Assembly (NCBI RefSeq): GCF_001667035.1 | Contig: NZ_LZIR01000047.1 | Location: 1-46,840 of the forward strand | Direction of reading: 5' to 3' | Origin: Mycobacterium sp. 852002-51057_SCH5723018 | GTDB taxonomy: Bacteria; Actinomycetota; Actinomycetes; Mycobacteriales; Mycobacteriaceae | DNA: 46,840 nt | Shown here: positions 1-10,230 of the stretch, piece by piece | Layout of the letters: each line of letters starts with the position of its first letter | Numbering within the stretch: position 1 is the stretch's first letter | Translations under genes and position numbers: made by a program | The notes under the pieces: generated by a model | What the model saw: the letters and a program-made list of their open reading frames with translations, nothing else | The model's database searches: none | What the model was told of the DNA's origin: nothing

Positions 1-104
1 AACCCGCCTCGGCGGCGGGGGGGGCTGTCTGGTTCCGCGCCGCCTCGTCGGGGCGGGGGTTCTTTTTGTCCTCGCCCCCCCCCCCCGCGCGGGGGGGGGG
101 GGGG
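1..104. other. Low-complexity G/C homopolymer edge sequence
   Basis: Long C and G homopolymers run back to back here, and the pncB reading frame only becomes recognisable from about position 105. The expected pncB sequence upstream of that point is absent. This looks like a low-quality contig end or assembly artefact, not biology. Nothing in it should be annotated. Confidence 0.7.
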
Positions 105-911
105 GCGGCCCGCGCCGCCTACATCGCCGGCTTCGCCGCCACCTCCAATCTGGAGGCCCAGCGCCGATACGGCATACCCGCCGAGGGCACCTCGGCACAC
201 GCGTTCACGATGCTGCACACCCAGCCGGACGGCCCGAACGAGCTGGCGGCGTTTCGCGCCCAGGTCGACGCCCTGGGCGTCGACACCACACTGCTGGTGG
301 ACACCTACGACGTGACCAACGGCGTGGCCAACGCCGTGGCCGCCGCCGGCGACAAGCTCGGTGCGGTGCGCATCGACTCCGGCGAACTCGGGGTGCTGGC
401 CCGCCAGGTGCGCAAGCAGCTTGACGGGCTGGGCGCCACGCAAACCCGCATCGTGGTGTCCGGCGATCTCGACGAGTTCAGCATCGCCGCCCTGCGCGCC
501 GAGCCGGTCGATAACTACGGCGTCGGCACGTCGCTGGTGACCGGTTCGGGCGCACCGACCGCGAGCATGGTCTACAAGCTGGTCGAGGTGGACGGCATGC
601 CGGTGCAAAAGCGCAGCAGCCACAAGGAATCCACCGGCGGCCGCAAGGAAGCGCTGCGGCTGTCGCGCCCGACCGGGACCATCACCGAAGAGGTGATACA
701 CCCCGCCGGCCAGCCGCCCGATACCACCGATCCGTGCCGAGTGCTGACGACGCCGCTGGTCCGTGGCGGAGAGGTGGTATCCCGCCCGGACCTTCAGGCG
801 GCGCGCGAGCTGGTGGCTTCCGGCCTGCGCAGCCTGCCGTGGGAGGGGTTGAACCTCTCGCACGGCGACCCGGCGATCCCGACGACGCAGATTCGGCGCG
901 TACCGAGTTAG
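105..911 (+). CDS. pncB: Nicotinate phosphoribosyltransferase, 3' part
   Basis: The last 268 residues of a nicotinate phosphoribosyltransferase, which makes nicotinate mononucleotide from nicotinate and PRPP in the NAD salvage (Preiss-Handler) pathway. Recognised by resemblance to M. tuberculosis PncB1: the early GFAATSNLEAQRRYG segment, then LVDTYD, IDSGELG and GVGTSLVTG, which belong to the barrel domain that binds substrate phosphates. The full protein is about 450 residues, so roughly 40% is missing at the left edge, where the sequence turns into homopolymer. The stop is TAG at 909-911, and dinG starts 11 bases later on the same strand, suggesting co-transcription. Confidence 0.9.
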   Translation, partial: AARAAYIAGFAATSNLEAQRRYGIPAEGTSAHAFTMLHTQPDGPNELAAFRAQVDALGVDTTLLVDTYDVTNGVANAVAAAGDKLGAVRIDSGELGVLARQVRKQLDGLGATQTRIVVSGDLDEFSIAALRAEPVDNYGVGTSLVTGSGAPTASMVYKLVEVDGMPVQKRSSHKESTGGRKEALRLSRPTGTITEEVIHPAGQPPDTTDPCRVLTTPLVRGGEVVSRPDLQAARELVASGLRSLPWEGLNLSHGDPAIPTTQIRRVPS

Positions 912-922
912 CCCGGCCAGAC

Positions 923-2914
923 GTGAGCATGTCCGTGCCCGAATTGCTCGCCATCGCCGTGGCCGCGCTGGGCGGCACCGAGCGCCCCGGTCAAGTGGAG
1001 ATGGCCCTGGCGGTCGAGCGGGCCTTCGAAACCGGCGAGCACCTCGTCGTGCAAGCGGGGACCGGCACCGGCAAGTCGCTGGCCTACTTGGTGCCCGCGA
1101 TCGCCCGCGCCGTCAGCGACGACGCGCCGGTCGTGGTGTCGACGGCGACGATCGCGCTGCAGCGCCAGCTCGTCGATCGCGACCTGCCCCGGCTGGCCGA
1201 TTCGCTCGCCGATGCGCTACCCCGCCCCCCGCGGTTCGCGCTACTGAAAGGGCGGCGAAACTATCTGTGCCTGAACAAAATTCACGGTGATATTGCTGGC
1301 GGAGCCGACGAGACGGACGCGGAAGGCGAACGCCCGCAGGAAGAGCTGTTCGACGCCATGGCCGCCACCGCGCTGGGCCGCGACGTGCAACGGCTCACCG
1401 CCTGGGCATCGACGACGGGCACCGGGGACCGCGACGACCTGAAGCCCGGGGTACCCGACCGGTCCTGGTCTCAGGTGAGCGTTTCGGCGCGGGAATGCCT
1501 CGGGCTGGCCCGCTGCCCGTTCGGCTCCGAGTGCTTCTCCGAGCGGGCCAGAGGTGAGGCCGGCCGTGCCGATGTTGTCGTCACCAACCACGCGTTGCTG
1601 GCCATCGACGCCGTCGCCGATTCGGCGGTGCTGCCAGAACATGCGCTGCTGGTGGTCGACGAGGCGCACGAGTTGGTCGACCGGGTGACGTCGGTGGCCA
1701 CCGCGGAGCTGACGCCGTCCGCCCTCGGCGTCGTGTCCCGGCGGATCACCCGGCTGGTGGATCCGGAGCTGACCCAGCGGCTGGAGGCCACGACGGCCAA
1801 CCTGGCCGCCGCGCTCCACGACGCCAAGCCCGGCCGGATCGATCGCCTGGACGAGGAGATGGCGACATACCTGACCGCGCTGCGCGACGTGGCCACCGCG
1901 GCGCGATCGGCGATCGACACCACCAGTGACGCGAAGGCGGCGTCGGCCCGCGCCGAAGCCGTTGCGGCACTGAGCGAAATCTCCGATACCGCGTCGCGGA
2001 TCCTGACGTCGTTCGGCCCCGCCATCCCGGATCGCACCGACGTGGCCTGGCTCGACCACGAGGACAACCGGGGCTCCCCGCGGGCCGTGCTGCGGGTGGC
2101 GCCCCTGTCGGTCGCCGGCTTGCTGCGCAACGAGGTGTTCTCGCGGTCGACCGTGGTGCTGACGTCGGCAACGCTGGCGCTCGGCGGGTCCTTCGACGCG
2201 ATGGCCGCCGCGTGGGGCCTCAGCGGTGGGGACGCCGACGACCACCCGAAGTGGCGGGGCCTGGACGTCGGATCGCCGTTCGAGCACGCCAAGTCCGCAA
2301 TCCTGTATGTGGCCGCCCATCTGCCCCCGCCGGGCCGCGACGGCACCGGCTCGGCCGAGCAGCTGAGCGAGATCGCCGAACTCATCACCGCCGCCGGAGG
2401 CCGCACCCTGGGGCTGTTCTCGTCGATGCGGGCCGCCCGGGCTGCCGCCGAGGCCATGCGCGAACGGCTGTCGACGCCGGTGCTGTGTCAAGGCGACGAC
2501 AGCACTTCTGCGCTGGTCGAGCAGTTCAGCGCCGACCCCGAGACCTCGCTGTTCGGCACCCTGTCGCTGTGGCAGGGCGTCGACGTGCCCGGGCCGTCGC
2601 TGTCGCTCGTGCTGATCGATCGCATCCCGTTCCCGCGGCCCGACGACCCGCTGCTGGGCGCCAGGCAGCGGGCGGTGGTCGCGCGCGGGGGCAACGGTTT
2701 CATGGCCGTCGCCGCCACCCACGCCGCCCTGCTGCTGGCGCAAGGCTCGGGCCGGCTGCTGCGCCGCGTCAGCGACCGCGGCGTGGTCGCGGTGCTGGAC
2801 TCCCGGATGGTGACCGCGAGGTACGGCGGTTACCTGCGCGCCTCGCTGCCGCCGTTCTGGCAGACCACCAACCCCGCACAGGTCCGCGCGGCGCTGGAGC
2901 GGCTGCGCGCCTAA
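923..2914 (+). CDS. dinG: ATP-dependent helicase, XPD/DinG family
   Basis: A 663-residue superfamily 2 helicase of the DinG/XPD type, expected to unwind DNA 5' to 3' during repair and replication stress. Walker A is GTGTGKS at about residues 46-52, and the DEAH box lies in VVDEAHELVDRV. The iron-sulfur cluster cysteines characteristic of the family are visible: one in NYLCLNK and three in ECLGLARCPFGSEC. I chose GTG at 923 because homology with M. tuberculosis Rv1329c begins there (VSMSVPELLA) and it gives the family length; ATG at 929 is the alternative. The frame is open further upstream, but that part overlaps pncB. It converges on glgP, with only 8 bases between the stops. Confidence 0.92.
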   Translation: MSMSVPELLAIAVAALGGTERPGQVEMALAVERAFETGEHLVVQAGTGTGKSLAYLVPAIARAVSDDAPVVVSTATIALQRQLVDRDLPRLADSLADALPRPPRFALLKGRRNYLCLNKIHGDIAGGADETDAEGERPQEELFDAMAATALGRDVQRLTAWASTTGTGDRDDLKPGVPDRSWSQVSVSARECLGLARCPFGSECFSERARGEAGRADVVVTNHALLAIDAVADSAVLPEHALLVVDEAHELVDRVTSVATAELTPSALGVVSRRITRLVDPELTQRLEATTANLAAALHDAKPGRIDRLDEEMATYLTALRDVATAARSAIDTTSDAKAASARAEAVAALSEISDTASRILTSFGPAIPDRTDVAWLDHEDNRGSPRAVLRVAPLSVAGLLRNEVFSRSTVVLTSATLALGGSFDAMAAAWGLSGGDADDHPKWRGLDVGSPFEHAKSAILYVAAHLPPPGRDGTGSAEQLSEIAELITAAGGRTLGLFSSMRAARAAAEAMRERLSTPVLCQGDDSTSALVEQFSADPETSLFGTLSLWQGVDVPGPSLSLVLIDRIPFPRPDDPLLGARQRAVVARGGNGFMAVAATHAALLLAQGSGRLLRRVSDRGVVAVLDSRMVTARYGGYLRASLPPFWQTTNPAQVRAALERLRA

Positions 2915-2922
2915 CGGGCCTG

Positions 2923-5541
2923 CTATCGAGCCAACGTGACCAGGCCGAGTTCGTTGCTGGCTGCCAGCATGGGATGGTGTGGCAGCACGCGCACCGTGTA
3001 GCCGACCGCGCCGGCCAGCGGCAGCGGCGTCGTGGTGGAGAAGACCTGGTTGCCCGCTTCCGCTGTGCCGGTGTACGCCATATCGACGGTCACCGGATCC
3101 AGCAGCGCATCGCTGGCGTCGACCCGGCCCACCACCGCCTGCACCGTGACCTCGTCGGGCCTCAGGCCGGCCAGGTGCACGGTCGCGGTCAAGGTCAGCT
3201 TCGAGCCGAGCACCGGGATGTCCGGCAGGCCGGTGCTGTCGACGTCGGTGATGGTGATCTTGGGCCACGCCTCCCCGGCGCGTGCGCGGTAGCCCGCCAG
3301 CTCCCGTGCCGCCCCGAACTCTGCGTCATGTTCGTCGCCCGGCGCGACGGTCTTGCGCAGCGACTGCGCCGCCGGCGTGTAGTACTGCTCGACGTAGTCG
3401 CGCACCATGCGGGAGGCCAGGACCTTCGGGCCCAGGGTCTGCAGGGTGTGGCGCACCATTTCAATCCACCGGGGCGGCAACCCCTGCTCGTCACGCTCGT
3501 AGAACTTCGGTGCCACGGCCTGTTCCAAGAGGTTGTAGAGCCCGCTGGACTCCAGGTCGTCGCGACGGGACTCGTCGGCCACGCCGTCGGCAGACGGTAT
3601 CTCCCAACCGTTTTCGCCGTCGTACCATTCGTCCCACCAACCATCGCGGATGGACAGGTTCAACCCGCCGTTGAGCGCGCTCTTCATCCCCGAGGTGCCA
3701 CAGGCTTCCAGGGGCCGCAGCGGGTTGTTCAGCCACACGTCGCAGCCCCAATACAGCAGTCGGGCCATCGACATGTCGTAGTCGGGCAGGAAGGCGATGC
3801 GGTGGCGCACCTCCGGGCGGTCGGCGAAACGCACCACCTGCTGGATCAGCGCCTTGCCGCCGTCGTCGGCCGGGTGCGACTTCCCGGCGACGATCAGCTG
3901 CATCGGCGTCTCCTCGTTGAGCAGCAGCCGTTCCAACCGCTCGGGGTCACGCAGCATCAGCGTCAGCCGCTTGTAGGTCGGCACCCGTCGAGCGAACCCG
4001 ATGGTAAGCACGTTCGGGTCGAAAGCCGTTGCTATCCAACCTAATTCGGCGTCCGACGCGCCCCGCTCCAACCATGAGCTGCGCAACCGCCGCCGGACAT
4101 CCTCCACCAGCAGCGACCGCAGCTGCGAGCGGATCCACCACAGGTGGCCCGCGTCGACCTGCTGCAGTCGCAGCCACACTCCCGGGTCGCTGAACGAATC
4201 CGAACCAGCCAGCTCGCGCCCCAGCTCCAACCATTGCGGCGCCGCCCAGGTGCGCGCGTGCACGCCGTTGGTGATCGACCCGATCGGCACCTCGCTCGGG
4301 TCGAACCCCGGCCACAGCTCGTTGAACATGGCCCGGCTCACCCGGCCGTGCAGCAGCGAGACGCCGTTGGCCCGCTGCGCCAGCCGCAGCCCCATGTGAG
4401 CCATGTTGAACTTGGTCGGATCGTCGTCGGCGCCCAGCGCGATGATCCGCGCGGTCGGCACGCCGGGCAGCAACGCGGGCGCATCCTTGGCGTCTGCCTT
4501 GCCCGCGAGATGGTCGTCGAAGTAGAGCCGCACCATGTCGACGGGGAACCGGTCGATGCCGGCGGGCACCGGGGTGTGCGTGGTGAACACCGTGCTGGAC
4601 CGCACCACGGTCAGCGCCGTGTCGAAGTCCAATCCCGAATCGGTCACCAGCTCGCGTATGCGTTCCGCACCGAGGAAACCGGCGTGCCCCTCGTTCATGT
4701 GGAACACCTCCGGCGCCGGCAGCCCCTCGATGGCGGTGAACGCGCGGATCGCCCGCACCCCGCCGATGCCGGCCAGGATTTCTTGTCGCATCCGGTGTTC
4801 CTGGTCGCCGCCGTAAAGACGGTCGGTAACGCTGCGCAGCTCGTGCTCGTTCTCCGGGACGTCGGAGTCCAGCAGCAGCAGCGGGACGCGACCGACCTGC
4901 GCGACCCAGATCCGCGCCCGGAGCTGCGCGGAATCGGGAAGCGTCAGCTCCACCAGCGCCGGAACGCCCGTTGCGTCGGTCAGCAGCCGCAACGGCAGCC
5001 CCTGCGGGTCGAGCGACGGGTAGGTCTCGTTTTGCCAGCCGTCGGCGGTCAGCGACTGCCGGAAGTATCCGGAGCGGTAGTAGAGGCCCACCGCGATCAG
5101 CGGGACCCCCAGATCGGACGCCGACTTCAGGTGGTCACCGGCCAGAATTCCCAAGCCGCCCGAGTAGTTGGGCAACACCTCGGCGACGCCGAACTCCATC
5201 GAGAAGTAGGCGATGGCGGCCGGCATCGGGACGCCCTCGTGCTGTCGTTGCTGATACCACAGCGGGCGGCTCAGGTAATCGTTCAGGTCGGCCGCCAGCT
5301 CGTCGAGCCTGCCCAGAAATCCTTCGTCGAGCGCCAACTCGTCGAGCCGCGCGGGGTTCACCGCGCCGAGCAGGGCCACCGGATCGGAGCCGCACCGCGC
5401 CCACAGCGTGGGGTCGATGGTCGCGAACAGGTCGTGCGTCGGCTTGTCCCACGACCACCTCAGGTTGGTCGAGAGCTGATCCAGCGCGGCCAGACGCTCG
5501 GGCAAATGAGCACGGACGGTAAAGCGGCGAAGGGCTTTCAC
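2923..5541 (-). CDS. glgP: Alpha-glucan phosphorylase
   Basis: An 872-residue glycosyltransferase family 35 phosphorylase that releases glucose-1-phosphate from the non-reducing ends of cytosolic alpha-1,4-glucan. It has the N-terminal DUF3417 region of the short actinobacterial form (NLRWSWDKPTHDLF near residue 30). The PLP-binding segment EACGTSGMKSALNGG places the cofactor lysine at about residue 620. HMNEGHAGFL and THTPVPAGIDRF are further family motifs. The start is GTG at 5539-5541. Length and sequence match M. tuberculosis Rv1328. It is transcribed away from glgE across a 347-base intergenic region, so breakdown and synthesis of glucan can be controlled from one divergent region. Confidence 0.94.
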   Translation of the reverse strand: MKALRRFTVRAHLPERLAALDQLSTNLRWSWDKPTHDLFATIDPTLWARCGSDPVALLGAVNPARLDELALDEGFLGRLDELAADLNDYLSRPLWYQQRQHEGVPMPAAIAYFSMEFGVAEVLPNYSGGLGILAGDHLKSASDLGVPLIAVGLYYRSGYFRQSLTADGWQNETYPSLDPQGLPLRLLTDATGVPALVELTLPDSAQLRARIWVAQVGRVPLLLLDSDVPENEHELRSVTDRLYGGDQEHRMRQEILAGIGGVRAIRAFTAIEGLPAPEVFHMNEGHAGFLGAERIRELVTDSGLDFDTALTVVRSSTVFTTHTPVPAGIDRFPVDMVRLYFDDHLAGKADAKDAPALLPGVPTARIIALGADDDPTKFNMAHMGLRLAQRANGVSLLHGRVSRAMFNELWPGFDPSEVPIGSITNGVHARTWAAPQWLELGRELAGSDSFSDPGVWLRLQQVDAGHLWWIRSQLRSLLVEDVRRRLRSSWLERGASDAELGWIATAFDPNVLTIGFARRVPTYKRLTLMLRDPERLERLLLNEETPMQLIVAGKSHPADDGGKALIQQVVRFADRPEVRHRIAFLPDYDMSMARLLYWGCDVWLNNPLRPLEACGTSGMKSALNGGLNLSIRDGWWDEWYDGENGWEIPSADGVADESRRDDLESSGLYNLLEQAVAPKFYERDEQGLPPRWIEMVRHTLQTLGPKVLASRMVRDYVEQYYTPAAQSLRKTVAPGDEHDAEFGAARELAGYRARAGEAWPKITITDVDSTGLPDIPVLGSKLTLTATVHLAGLRPDEVTVQAVVGRVDASDALLDPVTVDMAYTGTAEAGNQVFSTTTPLPLAGAVGYTVRVLPHHPMLAASNELGLVTLAR

Positions 5542-5888
5542 ACGTCACTACCTTACTGAGGATTCCGAAGCTCGCAGGACGACCGATGGCCGTTCGCCTT
5601 CGGGTGTGTGACCGGACACTAGGGTGGGTATCGGGTAGTTGTTGGGGCGGCAACGATGCTTCCCCATCACACGAAGTCCCCCACGACAGGAAGTTTCTAG
5701 ACGCGAGGCATTCCGCGACGCAGCACACCGCGGTTTGGCCGCACACAATCGGAACATCCCCGGTGACCATCACGGACCGCGCGGCGTTCCGAAGAGGAAC
5801 CGGAGATATCGAACCGGAGAAATCGAACCCGACGGTGACGATTCGGCGCGCGTAGCGGGCCGAGGAGGAACCGGAGAAATCGAACGGA
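5542..5888. promoter_or_regulatory. Divergent glgP/glgE control region
   Basis: A 347-base gap between the starts of glgP (minus strand) and glgE (plus strand) that must hold both promoters. I could not assign -35/-10 elements with confidence. The distinctive content is a repeated motif close to glgE, listed separately. An in-frame TAG at 5853-5855 limits how far upstream GlgE could start. I saw no convincing protein in the short open frames here. Confidence 0.6.
5794..5885 (+). repeat. Three copies of an 18-21 bp motif in the glgE leader
   Basis: The motif GAGGAACCGGAGAWATCGAAC occurs at 5794-5814 and again at 5865-5885, with a shortened copy at 5811-5828 that overlaps the first. The last copy ends three bases before the glgE GTG and carries the purine-rich CCGGAGAAA that could serve as ribosome binding site. 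The copies are nearly identical (one A/T change), so they are either recent duplications or conserved binding sites. Function unknown. Confidence 0.8.
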
Positions 5889-7988
5889 GTGGTTGTGCCC
5901 GGTCGTGTCGAGATCGACAACGTCGCGCCCGTCGTTTCCTGCGGCGCATACCCCGCCAAGGCCGTGGTCGGTGAGATCGTCCCGGTCAGCGCCGCGGTAT
6001 GGCGTGAGGGCCACGAGGCTGTCGCGGCGACCCTGGTCGTGCGCTACCTCGGGCCGCGCTATCCGCAGGTGGCGGAAACCCGGCGGATCAAGGCGGTTCA
6101 AGCGCCCGAGCGTACCGTGGCCGCGCTGGACGGCAAGGTCGCCGAGCAACGGGTCAAGCCGTTGCTGGTTCCCATGACGGAGGGCTTGGAGCCCTACGTT
6201 TTCCACGGTCAGTTCACCCCGGATCGCGTCGGGCTCTGGACCTTCCGGGTCGACGGGTGGGGCGACCCCATCCACTCCTGGCGGCACGGGCTGGTCGCCA
6301 AGCTGGACGCCGGCCAGGGTGAGAAGGAACTGTCCAACGACCTGCTGATCGGGGCCGCGCTGTTCGAGCGCGCCGCAACCGGGGTGCCGCGCGCCCGGCG
6401 CGATCCGCTGCTGGCGGCCGCCAAGACGTTGCGCACCCCCGGGGATCCGGTGACGCGCACCGCGCTGGCCCTGTCACCCGAGATCGAAGAAATCTTGGCG
6501 ACGTATCCGTTGCGCGATCTGGTCACCCGCGGCGAACAGTACGGGGTGTGGGTGGACCGGCCGCTGGCCCGGTTCGGCTCGTGGTACGAGATGTTCCCGC
6601 GCTCCACCGGCGGGTGGGACGCCGACGGCAGGCCCGTGCACGGCACGTTCGCCACCGCGGCCGCGCAGCTTCCGCGGATTGCGGACATGGGGTTCGACGT
6701 CGTCTACCTGCCGCCCATCCACCCGATCGGCAAGGTGCACCGCAAGGGCCGCAACAACTCCCCCACCGCCGCGCCCGGAGATGTGGGGTCGCCGTGGGCG
6801 ATCGGCAGCGACGAGGGCGGCCACGACGCCGTTCACCCGAAGCTCGGCACCATCGACGACTTCGATGACTTCGTCGCCGCCGCCCGCGATCTCGGCATGG
6901 AGGTGGCCCTGGACCTGGCACTGCAATGCGCACCGGATCACCCGTGGGCCCGCGAACACCGGCGATGGTTCACCGAATTGCCGGACGGCAGCATCGCCTA
7001 CGCGGAGAACCCGCCGAAGAAATATCAGGACATCTATCCGCTCAACTTCGACAACGACCCCGCGGGCCTCTACGACGAGGTGCTGCGCGTGGTCCGGCAC
7101 TGGGTGGACCACGGCGTCAAGTTCTTTCGGGTCGACAACCCGCACACCAAGCCGCCCGACTTCTGGGCCTGGCTGATCGCTCAGGTCAAAGACCAAGACC
7201 CCGACGTGCTCTTCCTGTCCGAGGCGTTCACGCCGCCGGCCCGCCAGTACGGCCTGGCCAAGCTCGGCTTCACGCAGTCCTACAGCTACTTCACCTGGCG
7301 CACGGCCAAGTGGGAACTCACCGAATTCGGCAACGACATCGCCGCCCTCGCCGATTTCCGCCGGCCCAACCTGTTCGTCAACACCCCCGACATCCTGCAC
7401 GCGGCGCTGCAGCACCACGGCCCGGGCATGTTCGCCATCCGCGCGGTGCTGGCGGCGACCATGAGCCCCGCCTGGGGTGTGTACTCGGGCTACGAGCTCT
7501 TCGAGCACCGCGCGGTGCGGGAGGGCAGCGAGGAGTACCTGGACTCCGAAAAGTACGAATTGCGTCCCCGCGACTTCGAGGGCGCGCTCGCCGAGGGCAG
7601 ATCACTCGAGCCGTTCATCAAGAAACTCAACGCGATTCGCCGCGTGCATCCCGCGCTGCAGCAGTTGCGCACCATCCATTTCCACGACGTGGACAACGAT
7701 GCGCTGCTGGCTTACAGCAAGTTCGACCCGGCCACCGGCGACTGCGTGCTGGTGGTAGTGACACTGAACGCGTTCGGGCCGGAGGAGGCCACGCTGTGGT
7801 TAGACACGGCGGCATTGGGTATGGAGCCCTATGAGCGGTTCTGGGTGCGTGATGAGATAACCGGCCAGGAGTACCAATGGGGGGCGACGAATTACATTCG
7901 CCTGGACCCTGCGCAGGCGGTCGCCCACATCATCAACATGCCACTCATACCGCACGAAACCCGAAACACGTTGTTGCGCAGGAGGTGA
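5889..7988 (+). CDS. glgE: Alpha-1,4-glucan:maltose-1-phosphate maltosyltransferase
   Basis: A 699-residue GH13_3 enzyme that extends alpha-1,4-glucan by two glucose units using maltose-1-phosphate, the key step of the GlgE pathway. The N-terminal domain runs to about residue 130 and the catalytic barrel follows. The nucleophile is Asp416 in [10 protein letters not shown], the acid/base is Glu445 in LFLSEAF, and the third carboxylate is near Asp501 in NTPDILH. GTG 5889 is the first possible start after an in-frame stop at 5853-5855 and gives the family length; GTG 5895 is the alternative. glgB follows after 22 bases. Matches M. tuberculosis Rv1327c closely. Confidence 0.95.
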   Translation: MVVPGRVEIDNVAPVVSCGAYPAKAVVGEIVPVSAAVWREGHEAVAATLVVRYLGPRYPQVAETRRIKAVQAPERTVAALDGKVAEQRVKPLLVPMTEGLEPYVFHGQFTPDRVGLWTFRVDGWGDPIHSWRHGLVAKLDAGQGEKELSNDLLIGAALFERAATGVPRARRDPLLAAAKTLRTPGDPVTRTALALSPEIEEILATYPLRDLVTRGEQYGVWVDRPLARFGSWYEMFPRSTGGWDADGRPVHGTFATAAAQLPRIADMGFDVVYLPPIHPIGKVHRKGRNNSPTAAPGDVGSPWAIGSDEGGHDAVHPKLGTIDDFDDFVAAARDLGMEVALDLALQCAPDHPWAREHRRWFTELPDGSIAYAENPPKKYQDIYPLNFDNDPAGLYDEVLRVVRHWVDHGVKFFRVDNPHTKPPDFWAWLIAQVKDQDPDVLFLSEAFTPPARQYGLAKLGFTQSYSYFTWRTAKWELTEFGNDIAALADFRRPNLFVNTPDILHAALQHHGPGMFAIRAVLAATMSPAWGVYSGYELFEHRAVREGSEEYLDSEKYELRPRDFEGALAEGRSLEPFIKKLNAIRRVHPALQQLRTIHFHDVDNDALLAYSKFDPATGDCVLVVVTLNAFGPEEATLWLDTAALGMEPYERFWVRDEITGQEYQWGATNYIRLDPAQAVAHIINMPLIPHETRNTLLRRR

Positions 7989-8010
7989 CAGGGCCCGAAA
8001 GGGGAAGAAT

Positions 8011-10206
8011 ATGAGCCGAACCGAACAACTCGCCAGCAAGCACCTGGCCCCCGACCCTTCCGACCTGGCGCGCCTGGTGGCCGGTGCGCATTACAACCCG
8101 CACGGCATCCTGGGCGCCCATGAGTACGACGACCACACCGTCATCCGGGCGTACCGGCCACACGCCCGCGAAGTCGTCGCCCTGGTCGGTGACGACCGAT
8201 TCCCGTTGCAGCACATCGAGGCCGGCCTATTCGCGGTGGCGCTGCCGTTCGTGAACCTGATCGACTATCGACTGGAGATCACGTACGAGGGTTCCGACCC
8301 GTACGTTGTCGCCGACGCCTACCGCTTCCTGCCCACCCTGGGCGAGGTCGACCTCCACCTGTTCAATGAGGGCCGCCACGAGCGGCTCTGGGAAGTCCTT
8401 GGGGCCCATCCCCGCTCGTTCAACACGGCCGACGGCGTCGTCAACGGGGTGTCGTTCGCGGTGTGGGCGCCCAACGCCAAGGGCGTCAGCCTGATCGGCG
8501 AATTCAACGGCTGGACCGGAAACGACGCTCCCATGCGGGTGCTGGGTTCGTCGGGCGTGTGGGAGTTGTTCTGGCCCGACTTCCCGCTGGGCGGTCTCTA
8601 CAAGTTTCGCGTGCACGGCGCCGACGGTGCCGTCACAGAGCGGGCCGACCCGTTCGCCTTCGCCACCGAAGTGCCGCCGCACACCGCCTCGCGGGTATCC
8701 CTCAGCGAGTACACGTGGCAGGACGCCGAGTGGCTGGCGCAGCGCGCGCAACGCAACCCCGTGTTCGAGCCGATGAGCACCTACGAGGTCCATCTGGGCT
8801 CGTGGCGTCCCGGACTGAGCTACCGCCAGCTCGCCCAGGAGCTGACGGAATACGTTGTGGAACAGGGATTTACCCATGTCGAGCTGCTGCCGGTCGCCGA
8901 GCACCCGTTCGCCGGGTCGTGGGGATACCAGGTCACGTCCTACTACGCGCCCACGTCGCGATTCGGCAGCCCGGACGAATTCCGGGCCCTGGTGGACGCG
9001 CTGCACCAGGCCGGCATCGGCGTCATCGTCGACTGGGTGCCCGCCCACTTCCCGAAGGACGCGTGGGCGCTGGGGCGGTTCGACGGCACCCCGCTTTACG
9101 AGCACTCCGATCCCAAGAGGGGCGAACAACTCGACTGGGGCACTTACGTCTTCGACTTCGGCCGTCCGGAGGTGCGCAACTTCCTGGTGGCCAACGCGTT
9201 GTACTGGCTCGAGGAGTACCACGTCGACGGCCTGCGGGTGGACGCCGTCGCGTCGATGCTCTACCTGGACTACTCGCGCCCCGAGGGCGGCTGGACGCCG
9301 AACATCTACGGCGGGCGGGAGAACCTGGAGGCGGTGCAATTCCTGCAGGAGATGAACGCCACCGCGCACAAGGCCGCGCCGGGCATCGTCACCGTGGCCG
9401 AGGAGTCGACATCGTGGCCCGGAGTGACGCGGCCGACAAACCTTGGCGGCCTGGGCTTTTCGATGAAGTGGAACATGGGCTGGATGCACGACACGCTCGA
9501 CTACATCGGCCGCGACCCGATCTACCGCAGCTACCACCACCACGAGATGACCTTCTCGATGCTTTACGCGTTCAGCGAGAACTACGTGCTGCCGATCAGC
9601 CACGACGAGGTGGTGCACGGCAAGGGCACGCTGTGGGGACGGATGCCGGGCAACAACCACGTCAAGGCCGCCGGGCTGCGCAGCCTGCTCGCCTACCAGT
9701 GGGCACACCCCGGTAAGCAGCTGTTGTTCATGGGCCAAGAATTCGGCCAACGCGCCGAGTGGTCCGAGCAAAACGGGCTGGACTGGTGGCAGCTTGACGA
9801 GCAAGGTTTTTCCAACGGAATTTTGCGCTTCGTACGCGACATCAACGAGATCTACCGCAGCCATCCGGCGCTGTGGAGCCAAGACACCATTCCCGACGGT
9901 TATTCCTGGATTGACGCTAACGACTCCGCCAACAATGTGCTGAGTTTTCTGCGGTATGGAAGTGACGGCTCGGTGATGGCCTGCGTATTCAATTTCGCGG
10001 GTGCCGAGCACGGCGGGTACCGGCTGGGCCTGCCGTCGGCCGGCCGCTGGCGCGAGGTGCTCAACACCGACGCGACGGTCTACAACGGCTCGGGAATCGG
10101 CAACATGGGCGGCGTCGACGCCACGGAAGACCCGTGGCACGGACGCCCGGCTTCCGCGGTGCTGGTCCTGCCGCCGTCGTCGGCGCTGTGGCTGGAACCC
10201 GAATAG
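8011..10206 (+). CDS. glgB: 1,4-alpha-glucan branching enzyme
   Basis: A 731-residue GH13_9 branching enzyme, the same length as M. tuberculosis GlgB, that introduces alpha-1,6 branches into the glucan made by GlgE. It has an N-terminal early-set domain, a CBM48 module (about residues 115-220, with LIGEFNGW), a catalytic barrel and a C-terminal beta domain. The nucleophile is Asp411 in LRVDAVASM and the acid/base is Glu464 in [16 protein letters not shown] carries the conserved His-Asp. ATG 8011 is preceded by GGGGAAG at good spacing. It lies 22 bases after glgE and is surely in the same operon. It ends 24 bases from the convergent thioredoxin-fold gene. Confidence 0.95.
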   Translation: MSRTEQLASKHLAPDPSDLARLVAGAHYNPHGILGAHEYDDHTVIRAYRPHAREVVALVGDDRFPLQHIEAGLFAVALPFVNLIDYRLEITYEGSDPYVVADAYRFLPTLGEVDLHLFNEGRHERLWEVLGAHPRSFNTADGVVNGVSFAVWAPNAKGVSLIGEFNGWTGNDAPMRVLGSSGVWELFWPDFPLGGLYKFRVHGADGAVTERADPFAFATEVPPHTASRVSLSEYTWQDAEWLAQRAQRNPVFEPMSTYEVHLGSWRPGLSYRQLAQELTEYVVEQGFTHVELLPVAEHPFAGSWGYQVTSYYAPTSRFGSPDEFRALVDALHQAGIGVIVDWVPAHFPKDAWALGRFDGTPLYEHSDPKRGEQLDWGTYVFDFGRPEVRNFLVANALYWLEEYHVDGLRVDAVASMLYLDYSRPEGGWTPNIYGGRENLEAVQFLQEMNATAHKAAPGIVTVAEESTSWPGVTRPTNLGGLGFSMKWNMGWMHDTLDYIGRDPIYRSYHHHEMTFSMLYAFSENYVLPISHDEVVHGKGTLWGRMPGNNHVKAAGLRSLLAYQWAHPGKQLLFMGQEFGQRAEWSEQNGLDWWQLDEQGFSNGILRFVRDINEIYRSHPALWSQDTIPDGYSWIDANDSANNVLSFLRYGSDGSVMACVFNFAGAEHGGYRLGLPSAGRWREVLNTDATVYNGSGIGNMGGVDATEDPWHGRPASAVLVLPPSSALWLEPE

Positions 10207-10230
10207 GGGCGACTTCACCCCTGGCGAGCG

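Noticed and set aside
1241..3268. A 675-codon open frame on the minus strand over dinG
   Set aside because: Gly/Arg/Pro-rich with no family resemblance. It is antisense to a clearly recognised helicase and is a by-product of high GC.
2212..4044. A 610-codon plus-strand frame spanning dinG and antisense to glgP
   Set aside because: Crosses two real genes on different strands, is low in complexity and has no homology.
8227..10218. A 663-codon open frame antisense to glgB
   Set aside because: No recognisable domains, and the plus-strand frame is the branching enzyme with all catalytic residues in place.
10205..10222. AGGGG...CCCCT as a glgB terminator
   Set aside because: Only a 5-bp stem with an 8-base loop and no U-tract; too weak to call.
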